The translations under genes were made by a program, and so were the position numbers. A model generated the notes under the pieces. It was not told where the DNA came from, did not search any database, and saw only the letters and a program-made list of their open reading frames with translations. From Chryseobacterium culicis (lineage in GTDB: Bacteria; Bacteroidota; Bacteroidia; Flavobacteriales; Weeksellaceae): DNA of 64,000 nt. The DNA lies in assembly GCF_002979755.1 (NCBI RefSeq), contig NZ_PCPP01000002.1:682001-746000 (forward strand), in the 5' to 3' direction. This document shows positions 54,654 to 63,225 of the stretch, piece by piece; within the stretch, counting starts at the first letter, position 1; each line of letters begins with the position of its first letter.

Positions 54654-54932
54654 AAATATATCGTCTACATCACTCATTCTCATCATTACGGATCTTGCAT
54701 AGGAACAGTGTGGATATACTTTCCAGTTGTTTTCTCTGGCAAATCTGATGGCTTCTTCTACTAAAAATTTTCCCATTCCTCTCCCTTCAAATTCCGGGTG
54801 TACCAGTACAAAAGAAATAATGAATTTATGGTCTTCAGGGAAAATGGTATAGGTAAGCCTTCCAACTTCTTTTATTTCGTTGTTTAAAGTAAGAACTCCG
54901 CCGTTTCCGGATTTATTGTTTTCAAATTTCAT
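54642..54932 (-). CDS. Small GNAT-family N-acetyltransferase (YjdJ-like)
   Basis: The 96-residue protein belongs to the short GNAT group: FIISFVLVHPEFEGRGMGKFLVEEAIRFARENNWKVYPHCSYARSVM holds the acetyl-CoA-binding RGxGxxL loop and the C-terminal CxYA motif. The substrate is unknown. It converges with the glycosyltransferase with a 12-bp overlap. Upstream of its start, a perfect heptad-repeat array (54983-55038) occupies the leader or promoter region. Confidence 0.87.
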   Translation of the reverse strand: MKFENNKSGNGGVLTLNNEIKEVGRLTYTIFPEDHKFIISFVLVHPEFEGRGMGKFLVEEAIRFARENNWKVYPHCSYARSVMMRMSDVDDIFLKN

Positions 54933-54982
54933 GATTCAGGACTTTAATGATAAAGATACAAAAATTGAACCGACCTTTGCAT

Positions 54983-55038
54983 AAGCAACAAGCAACAAGC
55001 AACAAGCAACAAGCAACAAGCAACAAGCAACAAGCAAT
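54983..55038 (+). repeat. Perfect heptad array (AAGCAAC)7
   Basis: Seven perfect tandem copies of AAGCAAC (54983-55031) are followed by AAGCAAT (55032-55038). There are no spacers, so it is a microsatellite, not a CRISPR. It lies between the RDD gene 3' end and the GNAT gene 5' end, both on the minus strand. The related unit AAGCAAT repeats at 62732-62759. Confidence 0.97.
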
Positions 55039-55096
55039 AGGGAATGAATTCTAGATTAACAATTCACTTGCAAAGCAAAATTGACCATTGACTGCA

Positions 55097-55846
55097 CTAA
55101 TTGTCTTTCCCCGTATAGTAGTTATAATCCTTAATAATAACATTAATAAACTGTCTTTCCGTCATTTTAGTGGCATCTATTTCCAGTTTCAAAATGCTTT
55201 TGATTTTATCAGACAGTTTACTGATGATCTGGCGGTCATCAACTTTTAAGGCTTTTGTATAGTTATCTTTGATGATCCTCATATCATTATCACTCAAAGC
55301 AATTACCTGTGGGAATGAAGGAATATAATTTTCATGGATATTCTCTAGGATGGTATGGGAGATATTGATATTGTTTTTTAGAGAAATAACAGCTGTTCCG
55401 GAAGCAATGTCACCCAAACGCTGGTTGTTTTTAGAAACAATCATAGAAATAAGTCCTACCACTCCGGCAAATGAAACATCTACAATCCTGAAAACCCAGC
55501 GGATCATATAATCTGCGAAACTGGCCTGGTAACCGTCAATCTTTACCACTTTGATTTTCATGAGTTTTTTACCAGGAGTCTGCCCTTCCATAAGGCTTTC
55601 CAGTACAAGCGGATAAATATAAATAGGGAAGGTAAGAATGAGATATACCGCTCGTATGGACCAGTCATCAAGGCCATCTAACAAATATCCCAAATCGAAA
55701 ATATTGAAGAATAAATACAGGATAATCACCACATAAGCAATCCTGATCAGAAGATCAATAATGAAGGCAAGCATCCTTTCTCCTACGCCTGCAATATTAA
55801 AATTAATATTTACATTTTGTGAGGTATTTATCGCAATTTGAGACAT
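55097..55846 (-). CDS. RDD-family membrane protein
   Basis: The 249-residue protein has an RDD domain: GVGERMLAFIIDLLIRIAYVVIILYLF in the first helix, ESLMEGQTPGKKLMKIKVVKIDG between helices 2 and 3, and NNQRLGDIASGTAVI after the third. The C-terminal 80 residues are soluble. RDD proteins are proposed transporters or exchangers. It is divergent from the SpoIIM-like gene with only 28 bp between them, part of a conserved MoxR-type cluster. Confidence 0.9.
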   Translation of the reverse strand: MSQIAINTSQNVNINFNIAGVGERMLAFIIDLLIRIAYVVIILYLFFNIFDLGYLLDGLDDWSIRAVYLILTFPIYIYPLVLESLMEGQTPGKKLMKIKVVKIDGYQASFADYMIRWVFRIVDVSFAGVVGLISMIVSKNNQRLGDIASGTAVISLKNNINISHTILENIHENYIPSFPQVIALSDNDMRIIKDNYTKALKVDDRQIISKLSDKIKSILKLEIDATKMTERQFINVIIKDYNYYTGKDN

Positions 55847-55874
55847 ATTTTTTATTATTTTAGCCTTAACAATT

Positions 55875-56858
55875 ATGAGAGAAGTTTATTTCATTAAACA
55901 AAATAAAGAAAAATGGTTGGGAATAGAACAGGTTATTCAAGGGAAAATTAAAAAAAATCCTGATGACCTGTCTTCATTGTATATAAACCTGATCAATGAT
56001 CTTTCTTTTGCCCAGACTTATTATCCTAAAAGCAATACTACAGTTTATCTGAATCATTTATCTGCCCAGATTTTCCAGAAGATCTATAAAACAAAAAGGG
56101 TAGAGGAGAACAGATTCATTTATTTTTTCAAAACTGAGGTCCCATTGCTGATGTATCAGTACCGGAGATATCTGATGTATGCGTTTCTTTTTTTCATATT
56201 ATTTACTTCAATCGGAGTACTTTCTGCTATTTATGATAAAGACTTTGTGAATATTATTTTAGGGGAAGGATATGTGAACGAAACCATTGAAAATATTAAA
56301 AATAATAATGCTGTAGGAGTTTATCAGAGTGGAAGCACCTGGGGAAGTACGATCGGGATTATTTTCAATAATATTCAGGTAGGAGCAAAATTATATATTT
56401 ACGGAATTGCAGGAGGAGTGGGAACATTGTTTGCCCTGCTTTCCAACAGTGTGATGCTAGGTGCTTTTCAATATTTTTTCTATGATTATGGAGCATTGAA
56501 AGACAGTGCCAGAGGAATATGGCTTCACGGAGTTTTTGAGATTTTTGCCATGGTGGTAGAAGCGATGTGCGGATTGATTCTGGGAGCCTCTATTTTATTT
56601 CCGAGAACGTTTTCAAGATTCAACTCTTTTAAAAAAGGATTTAAAGATTCATTTAAAATATTTTTAAGTACAGTTCCTTTCACTATTTGTGCGGGGATCA
56701 TAGAAGGTTATGTCACAAGACATGCACTGAAAATGCCTTTGTTTCTGAACATAATCATTATTTTTGGTTCACTGGCAATAATAGGATTCTACTATTTTGT
56801 ATATCCGTCTGTTGTCTATAAAAAAACTAATAAGCACATCAATGATACAATTTTATAA
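55875..56858 (+). CDS. SpoIIM-like (stage II sporulation M family) membrane protein
   Basis: The 327-residue protein has a soluble N-terminus with FAQTYYPKSNTTVYLNHLSAQIF and about five transmembrane helices from residue 98 on, including GSTWGSTIGIIFNNIQVGAKLYIYGIAGG, IWLHGVFEIFAMVVEAMCGLILG, typical of the SpoIIM/DUF95 family found outside sporulators. Function is unknown in this lineage. It overlaps the next gene by 17 bp. Confidence 0.88.
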   Translation: MREVYFIKQNKEKWLGIEQVIQGKIKKNPDDLSSLYINLINDLSFAQTYYPKSNTTVYLNHLSAQIFQKIYKTKRVEENRFIYFFKTEVPLLMYQYRRYLMYAFLFFILFTSIGVLSAIYDKDFVNIILGEGYVNETIENIKNNNAVGVYQSGSTWGSTIGIIFNNIQVGAKLYIYGIAGGVGTLFALLSNSVMLGAFQYFFYDYGALKDSARGIWLHGVFEIFAMVVEAMCGLILGASILFPRTFSRFNSFKKGFKDSFKIFLSTVPFTICAGIIEGYVTRHALKMPLFLNIIIIFGSLAIIGFYYFVYPSVVYKKTNKHINDTIL

Positions 56859-57804
56859 AAAAAGAGATTTTGGAACTTTTATCAGTGACAGTTTCAATTT
56901 TTTCAAATTATACGGAAAGAATTACTTTAAAAATTATATCCTGATCAATGGCTTACTTTTGATTTTAATGGTAACCGTTGTAGTATTTGGGTATAAAGAA
57001 TTCTTTTCTCAGATATTCGGATCCAATCTAGGCGGTGAGAGCTATTATTTTGAACAATATTTTTCAGAAAACTCCGGTATGCTGATTACCGTAGGGCTGC
57101 TTACCTTCCTGCTTTTCATGGTTCTGATGATCGTCAATTATCTGTATCCGGTCTTTTACTTAAAAAGAATTGCACAAGGTGCAGAAAAGATAAAAGCTGA
57201 TGAAATTCTGGGTGACTTTAAGAATAATGCAGGAAGAATTGCGAAGCTGTGTCTGGGAATGATCTTTATCGTTACTCCGATCATATTGTTTGTCGTAGGG
57301 TTTTCTTACATCCTTATTTTTATTATTATCGGATTCTTTCTGATATTGCTTCTTTATCCGACCATATTTAATTTCACTACATTTCTGATGTATGATTATT
57401 TTAATTCGGACAGAGGTTTCTGGGAAAGCCTGAGCTATGCTTTAAGATCACAGTTTTCTTACCCGAATGGCAGTGAAAAATCACCATACTGGAAATATTG
57501 GGGTGCTGCATTTGTAATGTTTATTATTATTTACATTGTAACCTCTATATTCACATTTATTCCGATGATATTCTTTTACGGATCGCTTCTTACAACAACA
57601 CCGGATGGAAACTTTGAACAAAATCCTTTTACCGGGACTGTCGGAATTTTGTTTTTTGTTTTCTACGGAATTTCAATGCTGCTTTCATTTTTCCTTTCAA
57701 ACCTGATGTATGTGAATGCAGGATTAATGTATTACGACAGTAGAACAGATCTTCATCAGAAAGTAGAACTTGCAGAAATAGACACGATTGGAATCAATGA
57801 ATAA
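56842..57804 (+). CDS. Polytopic membrane protein of the MoxR cluster
   Basis: The 320-residue protein has about six transmembrane segments (for instance ILINGLLLILMVTVVVFG, LITVGLLTFLLFMVLMIVNYLYPV, PIILFVVGFSYILIFIIIGFFLILL). No named domain is certain. The start ATG 56842 lies inside the end of the SpoIIM-like gene and gives a soluble beginning IQFYKKRDFGTFISDSFNFF, as in related membrane proteins of this cluster. It overlaps the DUF4129 gene by 8 bp. Function unknown. Confidence 0.78.
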   Translation: MIQFYKKRDFGTFISDSFNFFKLYGKNYFKNYILINGLLLILMVTVVVFGYKEFFSQIFGSNLGGESYYFEQYFSENSGMLITVGLLTFLLFMVLMIVNYLYPVFYLKRIAQGAEKIKADEILGDFKNNAGRIAKLCLGMIFIVTPIILFVVGFSYILIFIIIGFFLILLLYPTIFNFTTFLMYDYFNSDRGFWESLSYALRSQFSYPNGSEKSPYWKYWGAAFVMFIIIYIVTSIFTFIPMIFFYGSLLTTTPDGNFEQNPFTGTVGILFFVFYGISMLLSFFLSNLMYVNAGLMYYDSRTDLHQKVELAEIDTIGINE

Positions 57805-58588
57805 AATTCTTTTTTTATTACTGTTTTTTTTCTCTCTTGGGTTGGTTCGCGCTCAGGACGATAATCCTACTGCTGATGATCTGGTAGATTCATTATATAC
57901 AACCGGGCATTATAGAAACATGCTGCGTGCAGATTCTGTACTGATGAAATATCCGGTATCAGAGAATGAGGTGTATCCGAAAACATTCAAAGAAAATATT
58001 CCATCAAGATATAAAGGAAAGGAGTTTGATTATTCAGTATCAAAACCTAGAGAATCTTTCTTTCAAAAGTTGATGCGAAAGCTTAATCAGATTATACAGG
58101 GAATTTTTGGTGAAACCACATTGACTAAGTCTGCAGAATTTACAACGGTTCTTATTCGTCTGTTTGCCATTATTCTTGTAGGTTTTCTGCTTTACTTCAT
58201 TATTAAATACATTATGGGAAGAGATGGAAATTTTATTTTTGGTAAAAAGAATAAAAAACTGGATCTTAACGTTCAGGAACTCCATGAGAACATCCATGAA
58301 ATCAATTTCCCTGAAAGTATTGCAAAATTTGAACATGCAGGAGATTACCGTTCAGCAGTCCGTTATCAGTTTCTGTTTATTCTTAAAAAACTGAGTGACA
58401 AAAAACTGATCAACTGGAATCCGGAAAAAACCAATAAGGATTATGCCACAGAGATAAAGGCTCCCCATCTGAAAAACGATTTCTCTAATCTGTCTTATAT
58501 TTTTGATTATGTATGGTATGGAGAATTCAGTATTGAAGAACAGAGCTATCAGAAATTTAAAAATCAGTATCAGGCATTTAAACCATAA
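57797..58588 (+). CDS. DUF4129-family membrane protein
   Basis: The 263-residue protein has a signal-like N-terminus (NKILFLLLFFFSLGLVRAQ), an extracytoplasmic part, one transmembrane helix near residues 117-138 (LIRLFAIILVGFLLYFIIKY) and a cytoplasmic helical domain with AGDYRSAVRYQFLFILKKLSDKKLI and DYVWYGEFSIEEQSYQKF, the DUF4129 signature. ATG 57797 is preferred to the TTG at 57788. These proteins accompany MoxR/DUF58 in envelope-related operons. Confidence 0.87.
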   Translation: MNKILFLLLFFFSLGLVRAQDDNPTADDLVDSLYTTGHYRNMLRADSVLMKYPVSENEVYPKTFKENIPSRYKGKEFDYSVSKPRESFFQKLMRKLNQIIQGIFGETTLTKSAEFTTVLIRLFAIILVGFLLYFIIKYIMGRDGNFIFGKKNKKLDLNVQELHENIHEINFPESIAKFEHAGDYRSAVRYQFLFILKKLSDKKLINWNPEKTNKDYATEIKAPHLKNDFSNLSYIFDYVWYGEFSIEEQSYQKFKNQYQAFKP

Positions 58589-58599
58589 CAATAACAACC

Positions 58600-59757
58600 A
58601 TGAATAAAACTTTCAAAACATATGCTGCAATTTTCATCATTGTGATGGTTATTCTGGCATTGCTTGAAGTTAACAAAAAAGAAACGACAGACTGGCGCAA
58701 GAATTTTGATATCAATGAAAAATCTCCGTTCGGGCTGTTTGTTTTTAATAATGAAGCGAAAGCTCTTTTTAAAAATAACCTGAAGAAAATTGAGCAGGTT
58801 CCTTACGAATACTACAACCAGCATAAAAAACAAGCCCACAATATTGTTGTTATTGAAAACAACCTCGATGGAGAATCATGGAAAAAGATACTGACTCAGG
58901 TGTCTGAAGGTTCAGATGCTTTTTTGATGGTAACCCGTATGCCTAAAGAAATTTCAGACAGTATCGGATATTACGATTCTGAGATCTCTTTTGAAGAAGA
59001 AAATGTATTGAAACTGACTGATAAAAAATTTCAGAATGATTTTATTAAGCTGGACAAATTTCCATCGGGTAGAGGATTTTCATTTATAAAACCTAAAGTG
59101 GAAGTTTTGGGAAAAACAGTGGAGAAAAAGAATACAGATCAGGCCAACTTTATTAAAGTAAAGTTTGGAAAAGGAACTATTTATGCTCACACTGAACCTC
59201 TTTTTCTGACCAATTATTATCTTCTGAAACCTGGGAATACGAAATATGCACAGGATGTATTTTCCTATCTTCAGGATAGAGAAACCCTTTGGTTTGTATC
59301 CAACAAAAGTTCAACATCACGTTTCTTTATGAGATTTGTATTGTCAAATCCGGCTTTAAAATATGCCTGGTGGGTGCTTTTAGGAGGACTTGTCTTGTTT
59401 ATTTTCTTTAATGCCAAAAGAAAACAGAGAATAGTACCTGTCACAGAGCCATTAAGAAATACTTCCCTGGATTTTGTGAAAAGTATTGGAAATCTGTATC
59501 TTCAGGAAGGTGATTTTCATGATATGATGGCGAAGAAAGCTCAGTATTTTCTGAACAAAGTGAGAATGGATTTGTTGATAGACACCCAGAATATAGATGA
59601 AGAATTTGCCAAAAAGCTGCATCTGAAAACCGGAAAAACCATGGAGATGATCAATGAAGCTATAGTGCTTATCAAAAAAGCGCAAGATCCTTACGCCAGT
59701 GTAATGAAAGAAGACCTTACAAGGATTAATAAACTCCTTGATGAAATACTTAAATAA
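58600..59757 (+). CDS. DUF4350-family membrane protein
   Basis: The 385-residue protein has an N-terminal helix (TYAAIFIIVMVILALLEV), an extracytoplasmic DUF4350-like domain (WRKNFDINEKSPFGLFVFNN; GKGTIYAHTEPLFLTNYYLL), a second helix near 245-265 (YAWWVLLGGLVLFIFF) and a cytoplasmic helical tail. It stands 11 bp after the DUF4129 gene and 119 bp before moxR. Function is unknown beyond membership of this cluster. Confidence 0.85.
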   Translation: MNKTFKTYAAIFIIVMVILALLEVNKKETTDWRKNFDINEKSPFGLFVFNNEAKALFKNNLKKIEQVPYEYYNQHKKQAHNIVVIENNLDGESWKKILTQVSEGSDAFLMVTRMPKEISDSIGYYDSEISFEEENVLKLTDKKFQNDFIKLDKFPSGRGFSFIKPKVEVLGKTVEKKNTDQANFIKVKFGKGTIYAHTEPLFLTNYYLLKPGNTKYAQDVFSYLQDRETLWFVSNKSSTSRFFMRFVLSNPALKYAWWVLLGGLVLFIFFNAKRKQRIVPVTEPLRNTSLDFVKSIGNLYLQEGDFHDMMAKKAQYFLNKVRMDLLIDTQNIDEEFAKKLHLKTGKTMEMINEAIVLIKKAQDPYASVMKEDLTRINKLLDEILK

Positions 59758-59876
59758 TATAATAATTAGATAATAATATAACGATGCAGTAAATGATAAT
59801 GACAATCATGAGTATTCCCAGGAAGGGATTGTAATTATTGCATTGATAATCGTTAGATCGGTAAATAAATTTTATT

Positions 59877-60908
59877 ATGGAAAACTTTGATAACCCCAAT
59901 ATAGAAAACCAAAGCTCTATCAATCTTGATAAAAAGGAAGAGCAGTTTCAGTCGAGAATTGATATGATTGAACTTCGTGCAAGTCTGGAGAAAGTAAAAT
60001 CTGAGATCGGGAAAGTAATTGTAGGACAGGAGAAGATGATTGAGCATCTTTTAGCGGCATTGCTTTCAAACGGGCACGTCCTTATTGAAGGTGTTCCGGG
60101 AGTCGCCAAAACGATCACCGCAAAATTACTGGCCAAAACAATTGATGTAGGTTTCAGCAGAATTCAGTTTACACCGGATCTGATGCCTTCCGATATTCTG
60201 GGAACATCTGTATTTAATGTGAAAAACTCAGAGTTTGAATTTAAGAAAGGACCTATTTTTTCCAACTTCATCCTGATTGATGAGATCAACAGATCGCCTG
60301 CAAAAACACAGTCAGCATTATTTGAAGTAATGGAAGAAAGGCAGATCACGATGGATGGTACACGCTATATTCTGGAAGAACCTTTCCTGGTTATAGCGAC
60401 TCAAAACCCTATTGAGCATGAAGGAACATACAGACTTCCGGAAGCTCAGTTAGACCGTTTTTTATTCAAAATCAATGTAGGATATCCTAATCTTGAGCAG
60501 GAAATTGCCATCATTAAAAATCAGCACGAAAGTAAAAAAGAAGATAAGACAGAAGGAATCAACCGTGTTATCACCGCTGAACAGTTGAAAAATTACCAGA
60601 ATCTGGTAAAAGAAATCATTGTGGAAAATCAGCTGATGGAATATATTGCTAAAATAATTATCAATACCAGAGAAAATCAATTCTTATATCTGGGTGCTTC
60701 TCCGAGAGCTTCACTGGCACTTCTTACGGCATCGAAAGCCTTTGCTGCTATAAAAGGAAGAGACTTTGTAACGCCTGAAGATATTAAAGAAGCAAGCTAC
60801 GCTGTTTTAAGACACAGAGTCATTGTATCTCCGGAAAGAGAAATGGAAGGGCTTACTGCCGATGAAATTATCCGCCAGATTTTGGAAGGAATAGAAATTC
60901 CTAGGTAG
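59877..60908 (+). CDS. MoxR-family AAA+ ATPase
   Basis: The 343-residue ATPase has Walker A GVPGVAKT (residues 72-79), Walker B ILIDEIN (132-138), sensor 1 ATQNPIEHEGTYRLPEAQLDRF and a C-terminal helical lid with APEDIK-type TPEDIKEASYAVLRHR. MoxR proteins act as chaperone-like ATPases that prepare partner complexes. The DUF58 partner lies downstream but is separated by an inserted four-helix-bundle gene. The stop TAG is the first triplet of a heptad-repeat tract. Confidence 0.93.
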   Translation: MENFDNPNIENQSSINLDKKEEQFQSRIDMIELRASLEKVKSEIGKVIVGQEKMIEHLLAALLSNGHVLIEGVPGVAKTITAKLLAKTIDVGFSRIQFTPDLMPSDILGTSVFNVKNSEFEFKKGPIFSNFILIDEINRSPAKTQSALFEVMEERQITMDGTRYILEEPFLVIATQNPIEHEGTYRLPEAQLDRFLFKINVGYPNLEQEIAIIKNQHESKKEDKTEGINRVITAEQLKNYQNLVKEIIVENQLMEYIAKIIINTRENQFLYLGASPRASLALLTASKAFAAIKGRDFVTPEDIKEASYAVLRHRVIVSPEREMEGLTADEIIRQILEGIEIPR

Positions 60909-60947
60909 GTAATAGATATTAGGTCGCAGGTAATAGGTGATAGCGGG
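60906..60947 (+). repeat. Heptad tract after moxR
   Basis: Six consecutive 7-mers TAGGTAA, TAGATAT, TAGGTCG, CAGGTAA, TAGGTGA, TAGCGGG start exactly at the moxR stop codon. The consensus is TAGGTRA, shared with 45328-45362. It ends 32 bp before the inserted four-helix-bundle gene. Confidence 0.7.
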
Positions 60948-60979
60948 TGAATGATTAAATAGTTACAAAATTATTATAT

Positions 60980-61333
60980 ATGGCAAACTTTAAAGAACTT
61001 TTAGTCTGGCAGAAGTCTATAGATTTTGTTACTGAAATTTATAAAACTACAGAGGCTTTTCTTAAAGATGAGATCTACGGATTGATATCACAAATCAGAA
61101 AGGCTTCAGTTTCTATACCATCCAATATCGCTGAAGGAAACTCAAGAAGAAGCAAACCTGATTATCTACAATTTTTAAAAATATCAAGAGGCAGTTGTGC
61201 AGAAGTAGAAACACAATTAATTATTTCAAAAAATCTCAAATTTTTAAATGAAAATGAGTATTTAAAATTAAATGAAAGGATTATAGAAATATCTAAAATG
61301 TTGAATGGCTTAACAAACGCTCTCCAACAATAA
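60980..61333 (+). CDS. Four-helix bundle protein (23S rRNA IVP / S23 family)
   Basis: The 117-residue all-helical protein contains FKELLVWQKSIDFVTEIYKTTEAFLKDEIYGLISQIRKASVSIPSNIAEG and SCAEVETQLIISKNL, the signature of the four-helix-bundle family first seen in 23S intervening sequences and related to Avd of diversity-generating retroelements. Its role as a stand-alone gene is unknown. It interrupts the usual moxR-DUF58 adjacency, is more AT-rich than its neighbours, and is flanked on both sides by heptad tracts, which suggests it arrived as a unit. Confidence 0.92.
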   Translation: MANFKELLVWQKSIDFVTEIYKTTEAFLKDEIYGLISQIRKASVSIPSNIAEGNSRRSKPDYLQFLKISRGSCAEVETQLIISKNLKFLNENEYLKLNERIIEISKMLNGLTNALQQ

Positions 61334-61364
61334 TAATGAAAGAGATAGAGCTAATAAACGTCCA

Positions 61365-61399
61365 CCTAAAACCTTTTATCTGCAACCTGCAACCTAACC
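61365..61399 (+). repeat. Heptad tract before the DUF58 gene
   Basis: CCTAAAA, CCTTTTA, TCTGCAA, CCTGCAA, CCTAACC run with period 7 and end 1 nt before the DUF58 start codon, so they occupy its ribosome-binding region. The CCTGCAA unit is the same as at 45427-45454. Confidence 0.68.
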
Positions 61400-61400
61400 A

Positions 61401-62723
61401 ATGAAAAACTTATACATCAATACACATTTCTTTTTTACACTCATCGGAGTGGGGATACTGTATGTTCTGGCATTTTTCTTTCCGGTGCTGATGTGGGCAG
61501 CCCATATCGTACTATTGATCTGTTTTCTGGCTGCAATGGTAGATTTTCTGTTACTTTTTAATCAAAAGAATGCATTGCAGGCTCAAAGGATTCTGCCGGA
61601 AAAGCTGTCCAACGGAGATGAGAATTTTGTAAAAATTGATATTAAAAATAACTACAGCTTTACCATAAGCACCAAGATTATTGATGAAATTCCTTTCCAG
61701 TTTCAGAAAAGAGATTTTTTGATTGAAAAGCAGATTGCTTCCGGAGCAAATACATTCTTTCAATACTCACTGGAGCCCAAGGAAAGGGGAGAATATAATT
61801 TTGGAGGCTTGAATATCTATGCATCTTCCCCATTAGGACTGATCTCAAAAAGATTTATTTTTCAGAAGGATGCGATGTTGCCATCTTATCCATCGTTTAT
61901 CCATCTCAGAAAATATGAACTTATGGCCATTCAAAGTGAATTTTTGTTAGGTGGAATCAAAAGAGTCAGAAAGCTTGGACACACTATGGAATTTGAGCAG
62001 ATCAAAGAATATGTACCCGGAGATGATATCAGAACGATCAACTGGAAAGCGACCTCCAAAACAAATCGTCTAATGGTCAACCAGTTTCAGGATGAAAAAT
62101 CACAGCGTATTTTTATGTTGATTGATAAAGGACGAACCATGAAAATGCCTTTCAACGGATTAAGCTTACTGGATTATTCGATCAATGCAACGATGGCCTT
62201 ATCTCATATTATTTTGAGAAAAGGAGACAGAGCCGGTATGATGACTTTTTCTAAAAAAGCCGAAAATAAAATTGCTGCTGATAATAAATCCGGACAACTG
62301 AAAAAAATCTCCGAAGCTCTTTATAATATTAAAACAGATTTCTTTGAAAGTGATTTCAACCGTTTGTATCAGGATGTAAAATATTCTATCAATCAAAGAA
62401 GTTTAATTCTGCTTTTTACCAATTTTGAAACATTGGACGGACTGAACCGACAATTGAAATATCTTCGGGGAATTGCTAAAAACCATTTGCTGGTCGTTGT
62501 ATTTTTCAAAAACTCAGAGCTGCAGACACTGATCAACAAAAATCCTGAAAATATGCAGGAAATTTATGATGAGATCATTGCTGAAAAATTCGAATTTGAA
62601 AAGAAACTGATCATTCAGGAACTCCGCAAATACGGAATCTATACCGTTTATACTCTTCCGGAAAATTTGAATATTGATGTTATCAATAAATATCTGGAGA
62701 TAAAAGCGAGAGGAATTTTATAA
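61401..62723 (+). CDS. DUF58-domain protein
   Basis: The 440-residue protein has two N-terminal transmembrane helices (about residues 8-50), a beta-rich region and the DUF58/vWA-like part: EQIKEYVPGDDIRTINWKATSKTNRLMVNQFQDEKSQRIFMLIDKGRTMK. DUF58 proteins pair with MoxR ATPases, and the MIDAS-like DKGRTM region supports metal-dependent partner binding. The leader is a heptad tract instead of the moxR gene end. It is followed by a repeat array and the OsmC gene. Confidence 0.9.
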   Translation: MKNLYINTHFFFTLIGVGILYVLAFFFPVLMWAAHIVLLICFLAAMVDFLLLFNQKNALQAQRILPEKLSNGDENFVKIDIKNNYSFTISTKIIDEIPFQFQKRDFLIEKQIASGANTFFQYSLEPKERGEYNFGGLNIYASSPLGLISKRFIFQKDAMLPSYPSFIHLRKYELMAIQSEFLLGGIKRVRKLGHTMEFEQIKEYVPGDDIRTINWKATSKTNRLMVNQFQDEKSQRIFMLIDKGRTMKMPFNGLSLLDYSINATMALSHIILRKGDRAGMMTFSKKAENKIAADNKSGQLKKISEALYNIKTDFFESDFNRLYQDVKYSINQRSLILLFTNFETLDGLNRQLKYLRGIAKNHLLVVVFFKNSELQTLINKNPENMQEIYDEIIAEKFEFEKKLIIQELRKYGIYTVYTLPENLNIDVINKYLEIKARGIL

Positions 62724-62731
62724 CTTTGTAG

Positions 62732-62759
62732 AAGCAATAAGCAATAAGCAATAAGCAAT
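62732..62759 (+). repeat. Perfect heptad array (AAGCAAT)4 running into the OsmC start codon
   Basis: Four perfect copies of AAGCAAT cover 62732-62759. The last two bases of the fourth copy are the AT of the OsmC start codon (62758-62760). Copy-number change would alter leader length by 7 nt but leave the codon intact. Confidence 0.95.
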
Positions 62760-63177
62760 GAAAATTACACTTAACAGAATAAACGACGACTTTTTATTTG
62801 AATGTACAAATGCACAAGGGAATTCCATTCTTTTGGATAATACTTCTCAGCCGGGAGCAAAAGGAGTTTCTCCAATGGAAAGTGTACTGATGGCAGTAGC
62901 AGGCTGCAGCGGAATTGATGTGGTTTCTATTTTAAAGAAACAGCGTCAGGATATCAAAAGTTTTCAGGCAGAAGTAGAAGGAGAAAGAGTGCAGGTAGAT
63001 GATGCGAAACCTTTTAAATCTATTAAAGTGAAGTTCCTGTTAGAAGGAGAAATTGATCCTAAAAAAGCATTAAAGGCAGCAGAACTTTCTTTTGAGAAAT
63101 ACTGTTCTGTATCAAAAACGTTAGAACCCAATGTAGAAATCGGTTACGAAGTCTATGTAAACGGAGAAAAAATATAA
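62758..63177 (+). CDS. OsmC/Ohr-family protein
   Basis: The 139-residue protein has the OsmC fold: PGAKGVSPMESVLMAVAGCSGIDVVSILKKQRQDI with a Cys near residue 50, and EKYCSVSKTLEPNVEIGYEV with the second Cys near 121. The pair is placed as in peroxide-reducing members, so hydroperoxide reduction is likely. Its leader is entirely heptad repeat. It is followed by a bidirectional terminator. Confidence 0.9.
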   Translation: MKITLNRINDDFLFECTNAQGNSILLDNTSQPGAKGVSPMESVLMAVAGCSGIDVVSILKKQRQDIKSFQAEVEGERVQVDDAKPFKSIKVKFLLEGEIDPKKALKAAELSFEKYCSVSKTLEPNVEIGYEVYVNGEKI

Positions 63178-63195
63178 TCTCTTATTTAAAAATAG

Positions 63196-63225
63196 AAAAA
63201 GCCGGATGATTCATCCGGCTTTTTT
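63196..63225. terminator. Bidirectional terminator between OsmC and MGH1-like genes
   Basis: AGCCGGAT (63200-63207) pairs with ATCCGGCT (63213-63220) around 5 nt, flanked by an A-run upstream and a T-run downstream. It lies between convergent genes. Confidence 0.92.

Noticed and set aside
54983..55038. Possible CRISPR array
   Set aside because: Seven-base units are directly abutting with no spacers, and no cas genes are near; it is a microsatellite.
59758..59876. Short peptide gene in the DUF4350-moxR spacer
   Set aside because: The longest ATG-started frame is about 13 codons with no recognisable pattern or initiation signal.
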